From contig CM067066.1 of the NCBI GenBank assembly GCA_033980235.1, forward strand, positions 26,719,476 to 26,783,475: a stretch of DNA of 64,000 bases, read 5' to 3'. The position numbers and the translations under genes were made by a program. Below are positions 45,660 through 58,439 of this stretch, piece after piece (within the stretch, counting starts at the first letter, position 1; each line of letters starts with the position of its first letter). Source of the DNA: Diadema setosum (lineage: Eukaryota; Echinodermata; Echinoidea; Diadematoida; Diadematidae). A model generated the notes under the pieces. That model was not told where the DNA came from. It did not search any database and worked only from the letters and a program-made list of their open reading frames with translations.

Positions 45660-48360
45660 CTGTGTAGGTCCTATGCCCATTTTTTTCCTTACGTTTTGAC
45701 AAAGTAGGACTGTATGTCAATATTTCATCTACATTTGGGAAAAAAAAAACGCTTTGAACTATTAAGCATGTGTTAAAATGTACGAATAATCATTTGATAG
45801 CATCTGCAAATTCAAACTTTAGCTATTGAAATTAACAATGATTAGGAAACCCACTTGGCTTGCCATATTTATGTCGTTTATAAAGTCGTGCATAACTTTA
45901 CAAACAACATGGAGAGAACAGAGGGCAGCCTTCATATGCATGTGGTATATGGCACCATGTTTTTTCTTTCTGCTATGCAGTTGGATCTATTGGAGGGACA
46001 GTATGAAAGATCACAAAAAATGTCAGTTATGATGAGAATTATGATAAGTGCTGAAGCTAAGGATAATAATGCTAATGATTGTGATAGCAGTAATAATAAT
46101 AATGCTAATAATTATCATCATTATCATTATCAAGATGATTGTAAGGACAGAAAGTAGCCATGCTTGAAATTACCTCTTCTTTTTGTTTTCCTTAACAAAC
46201 ACCATAATTATTTGTTTTCGTATGATGTCAAATTTATATTGCAGTTTATCAATGCTACGTCTAGAGATTTTTTCAAGATAGCATGATGAAACTTTAGTCA
46301 CACTTAAGTTTGAGGGTGACACGTACTGCAATCATAACTTAATGTGAGAATTCACGTGTGAACAGGTCTGTGGCAGGCATGGGTCAAGTTAAGGAGGTTG
46401 TGATTTATATAGGGGGGGGGGGTGAATTGGGCATTATCATAGACCCTGAAGTGTGTAGGGGTCCTTCACCTTTCTTATAACCCTTCTGCCACACTGAGGA
46501 AATTTTTATTTCTGATTCCCATGCCTTCAGATTGTCATAATTCTTCAAATAAAAACACTTTAGTGACCACTGGAAGTGGACATTTTTTTTTTCATTCTAT
46601 TTCTTCTTTTTTTTTAATTGTATGTGCAAAAAGTGCTGTGACTTAAAACAAAAGAATGGAATGAGAGTGCTTTGGTATGGAAAAGGCATGCACATGAAAA
46701 TTGAATATTCCAAGAATGAAAAGTGTGTATTTTGAATCTCTCTTCTATTTTCAGGGAATGATGACATCATAGGTTGAATATGTGCTTACAACTGGTATAA
46801 TCACCATTCCATCATGATATAAATCTATCAGTTTTATCTGCTATTGTAAGAAATTTCTATCAGTCTGTTAAATTCTGATTTTACTCTGTTTATTCAGGTA
46901 AATTTGAAACATTGAGTGAAACATTGAGTGGGATGCCACTTTAAGTCTATGATAAAGTAAATCCTTTGCCCCCCCCCCCCCCCCACCTCCCTTCCCCTGA
47001 CTGACAGTTGAGGGCTATGATTTAGTCACCTCAATTGTGGGAGAAACATTTGATTTAAAACAAAACTGAATTTTAAAAACCCAGTGATACTCGTGAGTCT
47101 AAAACATTGTGATGTGCGTTCTCTGCTGAATATGATCATTTCCGAGATCCATAAATCATCTTTCAGTTTGGAACCCATAAAGTTATGGGGATGGAGTGTC
47201 GAAAGTTGTCACTCTCATTTTTTGATTCTAAATGGCATCCTATACCGCCAAATTACTCACTCACTGTTGCTCATCATGAAATCGAAAGTGCGTGTTGTGG
47301 ATTAGACTCCAATTTATGCAGGCACGAGATTAGTGGTCGGAACATAAATGCATATCAAACTGGGCCACATTCCTGTGCATACACACAAGCAACAGATGTA
47401 GAAACAGTCGATGTGAATGAGGAATAATTTATGACAGTAAGACATGATAATGATGAATTTGCTTTTTCTTTTATTTTGAGGCCAATTAGCGAAAAAAAAA
47501 TACCCCAAAAATATGAGAGAATAGAGTATTAAAGAGAATTAAGTGTCGCCATACTTGGCAGTTTAGCCATAATTATATTACACACAAATTGTAAATCAAA
47601 GTTTGACAGTCTTTTGCTGATTCATGTATTTTATGTGACAAAAAAAAAAAAAATCATGCTTGGAATCACAAACTGCAAATTTACAAGACATCTTGAAAAG
47701 TTTTCAAAGTACACAATCAATACAATTTACTCAAAAATATGTATCTCATCTAACTATCCATTTATTCACATAGCTTTATCCAAATGTATTGAATGAATAC
47801 ATATATTTTGTTTGCTCATAGAGATAATCATCACATTGTCTCTCATAAAAGGTATCATTACACTTCCAAGATGGGGGTCGGGCGGAGCTTTAACAGTGGG
47901 GGGGAGAACTGAAAGGGTGACTGCAAAAATGGGGGCATTCCTGTACCCAGCCCCTCCCACCCCCCCCCCCCCTTCCTTCAGACGACACACTATTCATGAT
48001 TAATGGATACAGATACTGGATCAAAATGGATGTCAGTTTGGGTCATATTTAATGAGGGATGTACTCGGGAAGAAATTTGCCGAGAGGAGAAGAGAGACTG
48101 GCATTGCAGAAACAAACAGGTGCGAACCAAACAGGGATGTTTGCATTTCTCCTGGTGGCGTTGGTGTGGTGTGGTTTGGTGGAAGGGAGAAGAATGATGG
48201 GAAGAAGAAGAAGAAGAAAAAAACGATGTTGATGATAATTTCCATGGATTTCGTTTCTTGTGTTCTGTTTTTTAGGCCGGGACAGTCTTACTTGGTGAAA
48301 AATTTGTTTCTTCTCTCTATGAAATGATGGGCTGGTAATGAAGATGGACGACATATATAG
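45660..48360. other. Plain sequence
   Basis: No gene supported. (AAT)n-like degenerate triplets lie at 46060-46135. G or C runs lie at 46412, 46970 and 47958. Short frames here look like chance. Confidence 0.45.
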
Positions 48361-48361
48361 A

Positions 48362-48417
48362 TTTTTTTTTTTTTTTTTTTTTTTTTGGTGTGTATGTGTG
48401 TGTGTGTGTGTGTGTGT
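48362..48417 (+). repeat. T run and (TG)n microsatellite
   Basis: About 25 T followed by (TG)n to 48417. Confidence 0.9.
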
Positions 48418-48937
48418 TAGTAGTCTCCATCCAAGGAATACTTTGGGCAAGAAGCAGCTGGGCTGTACAAATGTCAAGTTGTTAACGTGCTGTACTGTGT
48501 CGTTTCAAATTCTTCCGATCACATCTGTCGTTTGTCAGGTATGTCGCACATGCAGTCCTTTGATCGATACATCTCTTTGAAGTCAATATTCACACTGCCT
48601 TAGAAAATAGGACATTTGATAAATCGCAACATTTCAATGAAAGTTGCTGGTGGACAACTGCGCCAAAAGTGACCTCTTGTTGCACAAGAATTAGCATGAG
48701 AACAGTAGAGCTGGACTCCCTGTTTCAATCTTTTTAATGATGATGAGAATGTTTGTTGGAAGAGAAAATCCTTTGGACTAAAAGCCACATTCTAGTGCAA
48801 CTATGAATTATTTGAGGAGAAAATTCCTTGGATTAAAAGCCCCATTCAAGATCAACTAGAAATTAAGAATATGTATACATATATATATATATATATATTT
48901 TTTTTTTCATATTGAGCTGACTGGATGTAGATTTACA

Positions 48938-49151
48938 TACGTAAAAAATGGATATTTTCATGCAAGTAATATTTCACGCCCGGCTGGGTAGGATGAGATT
49001 TGCTTGTTTTCAATTCTGTGGAATTCAGACAGACACTACTGGAACATATGGCAAGCAAAAATATGTGCGTGCTTTTATTTTTACGTTAGTTTCTGGTTGC
49101 GTGAAATGAGCAAAAAAAAAAATGAGCTCCAAAATTTCCACTTTTTCAGTA
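48938..49151 (+). mobile_element. Decayed family 1 element, copy c
   Basis: About 214 bases, ends TACGTAAAAAATGG and CCACTTTTTCAGTA. The block ATGGCAAGCAAAAATAT and TAGTTTCTGGTTGCG match copy a. Most CGCG sites have become TG or CA. Confidence 0.68.
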
Positions 49152-51002
49152 CATCAATAGTCAGATTGAGTTTTTGCAAGAAAACAGTGCTCACACTGCT
49201 TATCAACTAAGTGCTGATCTAAAACCCCAAGGTTTTTTTTTTCTTTTTTTTTTTTGGGGGGGGTTGCTTGTTTGTTTGTTGGTTTGTTTGTTTTTACAAA
49301 AGCTGATATGTTAGGCAAGAAGGTGTCTTGTTAAGTTTCACCAAGGTGCCTTGCCTTAACCTACAAAATTATATCTAGAACTCACCATTGCCTTAGACAA
49401 GTTTTCATATGTGGCCTTTGAATTGTCATCCTGGCCAAGGCATCTTGGCGAGTTGCAATGAGTCTTCCTTCATGCAGTACTTTTAATCATCTAGAATCAG
49501 TAGCATAACTTGCCCTCAGAAAGAGAGAGAGTGAAAAGGAAATTGATGTTGGCGCTTTGAAAAGACTAAGTGACAGAATATTAAGGACGCAGGACTCTCC
49601 TTCTCTTAGCAGATGACCCCCCTCCATTTTTTCCCCCTCTTTCTATTCCACCGGCTCTCTTGTGGATTGTAAATTGTAACAAATGAAGAAAGTTGTTACA
49701 GCTGAAGTTTCAAGGGAAATAGGGATATGTCTGTTCAGCCACAGTCGGCTAACAATCACTCATGATATTCGTCTTGGAGAAGAGAAAAAAAATAGTAATA
49801 ATAAGGACAAGAAAGTTTTTAAGAGAGGAATTATTTATGGCACTGTGAATGGCTCCACTTTCTTCTGTTGTTCCAGAAGAAGAAAAAAATATATGCTGGA
49901 GACAGGATGAGAGAAGGACGGAGGGGGAGGGAGAGTGACGGAGCAGGAGAAGACGTAGAAAGTCAATTTTGGGCGGAGTTTGGTATTGCCCTGTAGGGGC
50001 GCTGGGGATTGGGGGGGAATTTATGTCGGGGTGCCGCGCGGGGTTGTTTGGCCATTGTACATGTGTCGCTACCGGTTTGCGGGCACAAGCCCCCGTTTGA
50101 TGGCCGATGGATCTGAGCCCCCGCTGGAGGAGATTTTACACCTGTTGTGATGCCTTGGAAGCCTGGTTTGGGGAGACATGTTTATGGGCATCTCGCTGGG
50201 GTTATGTGTCTCCCTGGCTCTTTGGGGCCCCCAGCTCTCCCCTGCAGCTAAAGCTAGAGAAGAGCCCTGTCCTGTGGCTCTCCAACTTGTGCTACATCAA
50301 AAAAAGTTGTTCTACCCCCTTTTTTCTCACTCTCCCCCTCTCTCTCCTTTTCTCCTTCTCGCAAAGTCTGATGTTTTTTGTTGCCCTAGTTGTGTAAATC
50401 TCCCTCACGCAATAAGCATCCCAAACACTGTTAGCAATTTGTCTCTGTCGGTTTCCACTGTTCTTTTCTCCTCGGCACATTTCGCCCCGCCCCCACCTAT
50501 GATCCGACACCCTTCATGTCATGTTATTGTGGGTTGTTAGTTTACTTTTTTTATCATTTTTTTTTTTTTGTCCAGAACTTTTACTCAAAAGAAATGTTTT
50601 TTCCCCGCTATGTAATCCTGGTATTGTATCTGGAATGTACACGTACTAGGGCTCAGTGTCCTGAGGAAAAGAAGACCAGTAATAATGTAACGTTCCTTTG
50701 AATAAATGTTTTACTTTCTTTTTTTTTCTTTTTTTTTTGGGGGGGGGGGGGTTAAGGGATTGCAATGTCAATCTTGCGTAAGACTAGGCCTACACTATCA
50801 CAAGGTTTTGATATGAAGAAAATTTTGTTATAATGCGATGTTAAAAGTTGTTCCACTTGTATCAATTTTTTTTTTCCAATTTGAAATCAAATGTGCTAAT
50901 GCTAAGTAAAAACACAGGATTTTTTTTTATGTATAACCAGCAGTTTCTGCCAAAATTGGTAAACAGAAGGGTGTTTTCACATAGGTAATACATAGGCCTA
51001 CA
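49152..51002. other. Plain sequence with GC-rich patch
   Basis: TnGm junctions lie at 49240 and 50731. 50010-50270 is GC-rich and contains a tiny frame MADGSEPPLEEILHLL followed by a stop at 50100; with no splice support I do not call it a gene. Confidence 0.35.
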
Positions 51003-51164
51003 TACTGTAAAAATTTCGCGTGCATTGTAATTTCGCGAATTCCGCGAGCGGCAACATTCGCAAAATTGAAATGCACACGAAAGTTCTTGCCTACACAATA
51101 TGCATTGGATGCCAGTGGTAAGTTGCAAAATTTTCATGCCGCGAATATATCGTGTTTTACAGTA
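51003..51164 (-). mobile_element. Shortened family 2 element, copy b
   Basis: TACTGTAAAA start and CGTGTTTTACAGTA end, inverted relative to 16521. It lacks the GGCCGTTGGCTCC block, so it is about 33 bases shorter. Confidence 0.7.
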
Positions 51165-51963
51165 TTTGTATATTGCAGCCATTTCGTGGACCTATTTTGT
51201 CTCAGCAAGGAGTTATGGTCTACTATCTACTTGGTCTCAACAAATTTGGCTTTCAGATATATCAAAAAGCTTTAGATAGTCATGCAGTATTTAACCTTTT
51301 GATGATATATTACGGTACATGCACTAACTATACACCGCATGCACCATGCACCGCAATACCCCCACCCCCTACATCCACTGAAAATATAGGCCCTATATGC
51401 ATAAAATTTGATTGGACATGGATGAGCAGCATTCTTTTAGTTCTTAGTGATTAATTGTAGGCATTTCAGTAGGTGTAAGAAGAGTGCAAAGCTCATAAAG
51501 CAGGATCACCACCCCATGTTATCCTCTTCATGCATCCCCCCCCCCCCACCCTCCAAGAAACCGCTCGAACAATATAAAGAAATCCCTCTGTGCTATTTTT
51601 ATATATATAGGCCTGTAGAATATGTTCTGGTTGAATCATTAATGACCTAACATTTCTTCCTAACCACCCATTTTCCCCAGGGCGGGGGATCTTGGGTGAA
51701 GGAGCCAGTGCTACTGGTCTTTTTGAGGTCTGCGAATATAGTTTTTGTTCATGAGCTGAGAGAAAACATGAAAATAAAAAGTAATAAAGATAAAAATTGT
51801 TCCAAAAAAACTCATGAAAATAAAGATAGATAAAAATTAAAATGAAAAGAAAATAACTATTAAAAAAAAAAAATACCTGGTAGCATGGGGATTCATGGAT
51901 GGCCAATTCTTTCACTGCCCACCAGGGTACATTCAAAGACCACAAATAGGACCAGTCAGTGAA

Positions 51964-52174
51964 TACTGTAAAACGAGGAATATTCGCGTGCATATTAATT
52001 TCATGAATTTCGCAAGCGCCAAGATTCGCAAAATTAAAATGCACAAGAAAATTCTTGTCTACACTATATGCATTGAACGGCAGTGGCAATTCGCGAAAAT
52101 TTCATTCCGCAAAAAAGGCCGTTGGCTCCAATTCGCAAAAATTTCATGCTGCGAATATATCATGTTTTACAGTA
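51964..52174 (-). mobile_element. Family 2 element, copy c
   Basis: TACTGTAAAACGAGGAATAT start and CATGTTTTACAGTA end. It retains AAAAAGGCCGTTGGCTCC. Several CGCG sites have decayed. Confidence 0.72.
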
Positions 52175-52235
52175 CCTTAGTTCCACCCTTTTTCTTCTAC
52201 CCAAAATATTTCCTCTCACCTGTGAGGAAAGAAGG

Positions 52236-52335
52236 CCTATACTGTACGCTATACGCAAAATATTTCGCGAGGTTTTTATTTTCATGAATTTCACAAGTCA
52301 GGTGCTATTTGCGAATTTAAAGACACGCAGATAAA
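52236..52335 (+). mobile_element. Fragment of CGCGAAA family 3
   Basis: TACGCAAAATATTTCGCGAG, then TTTTATTTTCATGAATTTC and GTGCTATTTGCGAATTTAAA. Related to 945-1010 and 58255. No intact second end. Confidence 0.5.
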
Positions 52336-52798
52336 ATTGTTGGGAAGTCCCAGTTCGTGAAAAAAAAAAAATCGCTGAATATGTGGCGTATAGGCTTGCA
52401 GTATATTTTTCCTTTATTGCTTTTCTTCATTTTGCATCCATCATTCTTTTCTCGAAGAATTTTTTGTCGTGGGTTCAGGTTTTGTTTTTGTGTTTGTTTT
52501 TTGTTTTTTGTTTTGTTTTTTTCCATCTTGATGTAGGGAGGACCCTATTACTTTGAATTATTGCCAAAGCATTGTAAGCCATTACAGCTTTCAAGTGTTC
52601 TTCAGTCTACTAGTAACTCCTTGGTTATCGTGTTGTTTTATACCCCACTCCCTACCAAGGATAATAACTCAGTTATGATCATGCAGCTGTTGAGTATTTA
52701 TGATGAGGGTTTTGGCCCCTGGCTGTACGTATGTTCTTCATGGCTTATTCAACATGTACAAATAAACAAGTTTGTGTCAATTGGTTAGCGTTCTTCTA

Positions 52799-52800
<2 letters not shown>

Positions 52801-52838
<38 letters not shown>
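52801..52838 (+). repeat. (TG)n microsatellite
   Basis: About 19 TG units. Confidence 0.93.
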
Positions 52839-52840
<2 letters not shown>

Positions 52841-53468
52841 ACAACAATCTATGACAACCTTGCTTAGAATTTAACTCAGGGGGGCAGATAACCTTTTGTT
52901 TATTTTTAAAGCGGAATCCCTACCTGCTACACAAAAATGTAGTTGAATAATTGATTCTCTCCCTCATTCCATTCACAATACAATTTTTTATTTTTCTCTA
53001 GACCTATACTATGTCCATCCTTTTTAGCAGTGTTTACTATGAAGAATTGTGTACATCTGATTAAATAATACATAAACATACACATGTATGTGTATGCATA
53101 CATATATTGTAGGCATATAAATGTGTGTGCGTATGTAAGACATTAGGCCCTATACAAAAAAAGAGAAAGATCAAATTCTTGAATTTGCCAATGAAAATGA
53201 TAATAAATGTGCCAAGAAACTGTTAGGCTGTACATATCAATGCATATATCAATAAGTCTTCAACCCATACAAATGTATCTGTATCCATTTAGCCATATGC
53301 TGCATGTGCAGCCCCCCCCCCCCCCCCTGAATTTGATGTTTAAAAAAAAAAAAAAAAAAAAATCAGTGACGAAAATCCTGTCAATCAAAGTGCAGTAAGC
53401 TTTTGAAATGAAAATGTTTCGCCTTGAACACTCCCTTCCCTTATATGACACGTGTATATCCCCCCCCC

Positions 53469-53507
<39 letters not shown>

Positions 53508-55543
53508 CTATTAATATCATCCACATGAACAAGGCCGGAAAAATGTATGTAATGCAAAACTTCAACGTGCTCAGTATTTTCAGAAGTTACATTCTCTGTT
53601 CCACTGAAAGCGTTTTGACCCTGTTCCCCTGTCAAGCATGGTTGGAAAATTTGTGAAAATATTTATAGCAGTAGCTTGGAAGAGGAGGAGGAGGGGGGGG
53701 GGGGGGAGAAGGAAAAGGGGGGAGAACGAAAAGGAAGGGGGTGGGGTCAGGACCATAAAACCTATGCAGGCATGCCTGCTTGCACATAGCTGTCATTAAA
53801 AATCTTTATTGAAAGTAATAAGCGCGATAAAAAGTGCCACAAATCATGCTTGACTGCCTAGTAGTGACTGATGATGGGCTAGTATCTGTAGCTGAATGCT
53901 ACCAAGACTACCCACCCCTCTCTGTGCGTATGTGTGATTTTTTTTTTTGCCTTCTTCTTTTTTCTTTCTCTTGTTTTCTTTCACTTTTCTGTGGGAACAT
54001 TCTGTTTTCTTCTCATTCATGGACAGCAATTTTATTTGGCACATTATTGCAACATTTCCATGTTTTTTGTCATTGTGGTGGTCAGGCCCCCTTTTTTTAA
54101 ATTCCTTTAGGAATCATAGACATAACTGAAGTTTGGAATATGCGTTCTGTTTTTATTGAAAGGCAATTAGCCTTCATTCTGTTGAAGACATTGTGGATAT
54201 CTTTGATATGTAGTTGGGTAAAACTTTACAAAGTAAACTTATAGAACAGGGATAACTTTTTTTTTTTTTTTTTTTGGGGGGGGGGGGAGGGGGATAGAGG
54301 GTTATAGTGCATTTTGTTAAGTTGCCCAGATCTGACCAAGAAGTTTAATTCTATTTGATTCTTGCAAGTGATAACACGTAAGCACAATGGCACATACACA
54401 TACATATGTAAGAGGCAATTGTTTTTGTTTGTTTTTTTCTCAATGGGGCTTTGTCTTCTTTATAGGGAACTTGATACAAGTTAGGGCAAATGTACCTTCT
54501 TGATTTATTCAGACCTGTGTCTGACATGCCTGTGTGCCCATACTATGTAGGATTTCCTCTTGTGATGATGACTTTACAATTTTTACTTTTTTTTTTTATT
54601 ATGGCGGCGACATCGCTATCAGGTGATTAAAAGGTGTGAGCCGAAGGTGAACCGGAGGTGCGATACTGTTTTAATGAGACCATCACGCTAGCCATGAAAT
54701 GGCACGTTTAGGCAGCAGCGGGTGTGATAGCAGGTTTATGCCTTTGTTTTTTAGTCCAAGCGAGGGCGTGCTGTATCATTCTTCTCATACCTTTCCTTTG
54801 CAAAGTTTGTCACATTCTTTCTTCTTCTTTTTTTTTCTTCCAGGTGGAGACAACAAAAACAAAAACAAACACTTGCCAACATGAAACAGAGCTGCCAACT
54901 TCAATGTTTTTATGATGCTTCAAATGATATTTTTTTTCTCATCAAACATTAGAACAAATCTTTTTTTCCCCTTATGAATGTGTTTTTTCTGAAATTTGAT
55001 TTAGCATGTATATGCAATTTTCCTTTTTTTGTATCCAAAATATGATTTTTGTCTTCAAACTTTTTTTCTCTCTTTAAATGAGCATGTATACAATGTATAT
55101 TTTCTTTGACATTGCATAGAATTTGGTTTTTACTCATATCAGGCTTTAATTACTGGCCTTATAGTAAAAAAGGATACCTAAATCAAATCCCCCAAATGTA
55201 AATGTGGGTCGTAAGTATATCGCAAAATGCTTATGGTGGACATTAAAAAAATCTAATTAGTTTTATTTTTACAGAAGACATGGTCTTCATCTGTAAGTTT
55301 TAACATTATTAATGCAAAGACATCATGAATATGGAATAAGCATTTACTAGTAAAGAGTTCATGAGCACCACTTGTCAAATTTATGCCTGTTTAAAAATGT
55401 TGTCAAAAGTGTGTAGGTGTATATACAAATATGTCACAGTATGATATATTTTACTCCACCCACTAGTGATTGGAGCATGAGATATAGTTTTATATAGTAC
55501 CTTGGATTTATGGGCATCTTGATCTGTTCTCTTTTCTTTGCAG
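52839..55543. other. Plain sequence upstream of the ankyrin exon, probably intron
   Basis: Homopolymer runs at 53312, 53342, 53461, 53693 and 54257. 54595-54690 is a locally GC-rich, non-repetitive patch (GCCGAAGGTGAACCGGAGG) that could be conserved. A strong acceptor-like tract at 54812-54843 precedes a short frame VETTKTKTNTCQ ending at a stop; not called. Confidence 0.4.
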
Positions 55544-55630
55544 AGTGCCCTACACTGGGGAGCCAAGCATGGGAAGAAAGAAATGATCAGACTGGTGGCT
55601 GACAGGGGCGTGGATATCAATTTGAGATCG
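55544..55630 (+). CDS. Internal exon encoding one ankyrin repeat
   Basis: The exon is preceded by a pyrimidine-rich tract ending in TTTCTTTGCAG and followed by GTGAGG, a good acceptor and donor. It is 87 bases, 29 codons, phase 0 at both ends. It begins SALHWGAKHG and ends GVDINLRS. This fits the ankyrin consensus: the TALH turn (S for T), the AxxGH/K helix, an ExIRLV second helix and the G-x-D-I-N hairpin. Ankyrin repeats are structural protein-binding modules, usually in tandem. The LHW-AKHG form recalls the sosondowah (SOWAH) family, but that is inference from memory of family style. No neighbouring ankyrin exon is visible between 55631 and the window end or nearby upstream, so flanking introns must be long. 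I cannot name the gene. Confidence 0.72.
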
Positions 55631-58254
55631 GTGAGGAACGGAACGAGCTGTAAAGGGACTGTGGTTGATTCTACACTGACTCCTCAATTAACTTTATATT
55701 AATGCGAGAAACTTAAACATCAAAAGTGCATATCTGTCCTTAAAAAACAAAACATCCCCCTCCAAATACGCAGCATTTTACACTTACTGTGTGATGAACA
55801 TTCAAAAGATCTTTATGACAATTGAAACCTTCAAGCAGCACATCATTGTCATTCGAATTCTGTTACTAAATCATAGCTCAACCTTACACAAAAAAGAAGA
55901 AGAAAAGTATGATGGTTTGTATTTCATTAACTCTTCATAGAATTCTGTTCTGTGACATATTCATTGATATTACCCAAAAAGCATACATGGAGGTAGGGCC
56001 TAAGTGTATTTTTATGATTTCTTCCATTTGTTCACCTCCATTTTTTCCCTTTACCAATGCTGATGTATGCTGCATTCTACCTTGAACAAAGTTCATTTCT
56101 AGGCAAAATTGAGGTAGATCATTTCCAGAGAAGATACAAGTGTGCTAACATCATCATTAGGTCCTTTGGAGTGGGTCTGGTATAGAAGACTATCACACAC
56201 ATGCACCCCCCTCCCCATCCAACCACATTTCAATTCAACTGTACTCTATGATGAAGGCATTTGTGTTGATTAATTACATACATATGCTGTAATGATATCG
56301 GTGTTTATTTAATAGCCCTGACTGCAGACATCGGAATATGTACGTGGCGCATCACCCATGCTAAATCATCTTTTCACATGCTCGGAGATCTTAATGCCAT
56401 TAAGTCGCCAGTGGTCAGCAATTAGGCGTCCAGTGTGGTAACAGCTAGAGCTGAGAGCAGTGCATGGAATTTTAAAAGAAGGACTGATGTGTTGGGGAAA
56501 AAAAAATGTTTGTGGATATTGATATCTACTCCAGATAGCTGTTGTATTCAATGAATGCCAAATTGACACAAAGGCCTTATGAATCCATTAAATGAAATGG
56601 AAAACTAAGTGTAATTATGCATGCAGACCTTACATAGAGTTTTTAACTTTAGAAGATAACATAGCAACTTTTGTTTTTGTTTTTGCTGCTGCGGGGGGGG
56701 GGGGGGGGGGGGATGGCCGGATGGCTTAGGGCCTACATCCATGTAGAACATACAAACTGCATCATATGAAATTAGAGTTATGAAATGTTTTTTGGTATCA
56801 TATTTTTGTCACCACTATAGGTTGTGGTGGGGGGAGGGGAGGGGAGATCAAGAAACGAAACAGGGAAAGAGTCAGCCATCTTGGTATTTCAGTCATCTGC
56901 AACCTCGCAAATCCGTACCAGCAGCTATTATTAATTACTGCAAGGCGATCTTGATCTTCAGGCAAATTGATGGGGATGCAATAGCTTAGAAGAAAAGAAA
57001 ATAGAATTAGACAAAGAGAGAAAAAAGAAAATGTTATCCATTCCTCTGGTCCGCGCAAAAGAATGCAGCGTTCAGAAATAGTCCCTGCGGCCGACTCGTC
57101 CTCTGCGTCCCGGCACACTTGCCGCACACACATCATTCAGTCGTGGCGCAATGGGACGAGAGCTCTTTACATGCGACCTTCTGCATTCTTGCAACAGTTA
57201 TTAGTTGCTACATGATGTTCTCTTGGAATTACAACAATGGTATTTTCTGTATGGCACAAGACAGAATAGGAGATAGCTTGATAGAGAGAGAGAGAGAGAG
57301 AGGGGAAAAAGTTGCCTGTAAAAGTTAATTGTTGGTGTGTGTGTTTGTGTTTGTGTGTGTGTATTAGGTATGATTTATGGCTTGGTCTGGGACTTCGTAA
57401 GCCGTCTGAGTGATAGCAGAAATCAAATCACTATTAGGTGGTGTGGTCTAGTCTCGTTGTGAGGGCAGGCTTCATAATGTGCTGGCTGCCCGGGTGAGAA
57501 GCGACACCGGTTCGGATGTACACTTGATATCTGTTCACAGTGAAAATGACTGACGGATCAATGTGTTTTCATCAGAAGATTTGAAAAACGAGCACTTGAC
57601 CTGTACAGTCTACTTTATAGGCCTACATATCATTCAATCACCAAGCACATTTCTCTTTGCAGTTCAATAGGAATTCAATGGGCAACTTCTTACTTTTCAA
57701 TGAAAGTTCAACATACATGTTGTATTATGACTTGATGGAAGTAATGTTTGTGTGAAATGAGCATAAGAAAGAGACACGAATATGCCAACGTGGTAAAAAT
57801 CTGTAAGACTTCCAGCTAAACTTTTATCCTCTAGAAATGCAGCCACCCATGAAACCACCCTCATTGTGATACTTAATGCTTGTCTTCTTTTGCCATTTGT
57901 GTTGCACTGAAGTTGGTTTGGATTTTGGTAAGAAGGCACATATGATAAATTCAAAACCCATCTCAGCAGAAAAACTTTTGCATGCATGCGAATCGTGCAA
58001 AGGTGAAGGGAAGGAATTTGGCTATCAATGATTAAACCATTAGACAATAAACCTGGATATAATGTGAATTTGAGAAATTCAAGCAAACAATAAAAGAAAT
58101 AGGAGCAAGCAGATATATTTGGAGAGATGACATTTTGGACAAACAAATATACTATCATTCATCTGTAATATTCGAAATAGAAACCCATCAAGTTCCCCCA
58201 GTGTGAAAAAAAGGTAAAAATAAAAAATTGCGCATAATTTTTTTGCTTCTACAG
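55631..58254. other. Plain sequence downstream of the ankyrin exon, probably intron
   Basis: No further ankyrin exon is visible. A G run of about 18 lies at 56693 and a short (GA)n at 57281. 57040-57190 is GC-rich. The minus-strand frame at 57697-58158 has no recognisable features. Confidence 0.4.
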
Positions 58255-58430
58255 TACTGTATAACTGTTAGCTGTTATTTTTGCGAGGGTTTAATTTTCA
58301 CAAATTTCATGAATCACAGTTGGACCACGAATTTAACAGCATGCGAGAATGTTGCCACTCACTAGGATAATAGCACATTTACAATAGTCTCGGTGACAAT
58401 TCGCGAAAACAACATCTTGCGAAAATGTCT
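58255..58430 (+). mobile_element. Decayed CGCGAAA family 3 element
   Basis: TACTGTATAACTG start, TTTTTGCGAGGGTTTAATT, TTCGCGAAAAC and CTTGCGAAAAT inside. The right border is approximate. Confidence 0.45.
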
Positions 58431-58439
58431 GTCACCTCC

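Noticed and set aside
57662..57740. Exon-like segment after CTCTTTGCAG ending GAA|GTAATG
   Set aside because: Open frame is short and low in information; no family, weak donor.
57697..58158. 153-codon minus-strand frame
   Set aside because: Length is notable, but composition, lack of domains and lack of signals suggest chance.
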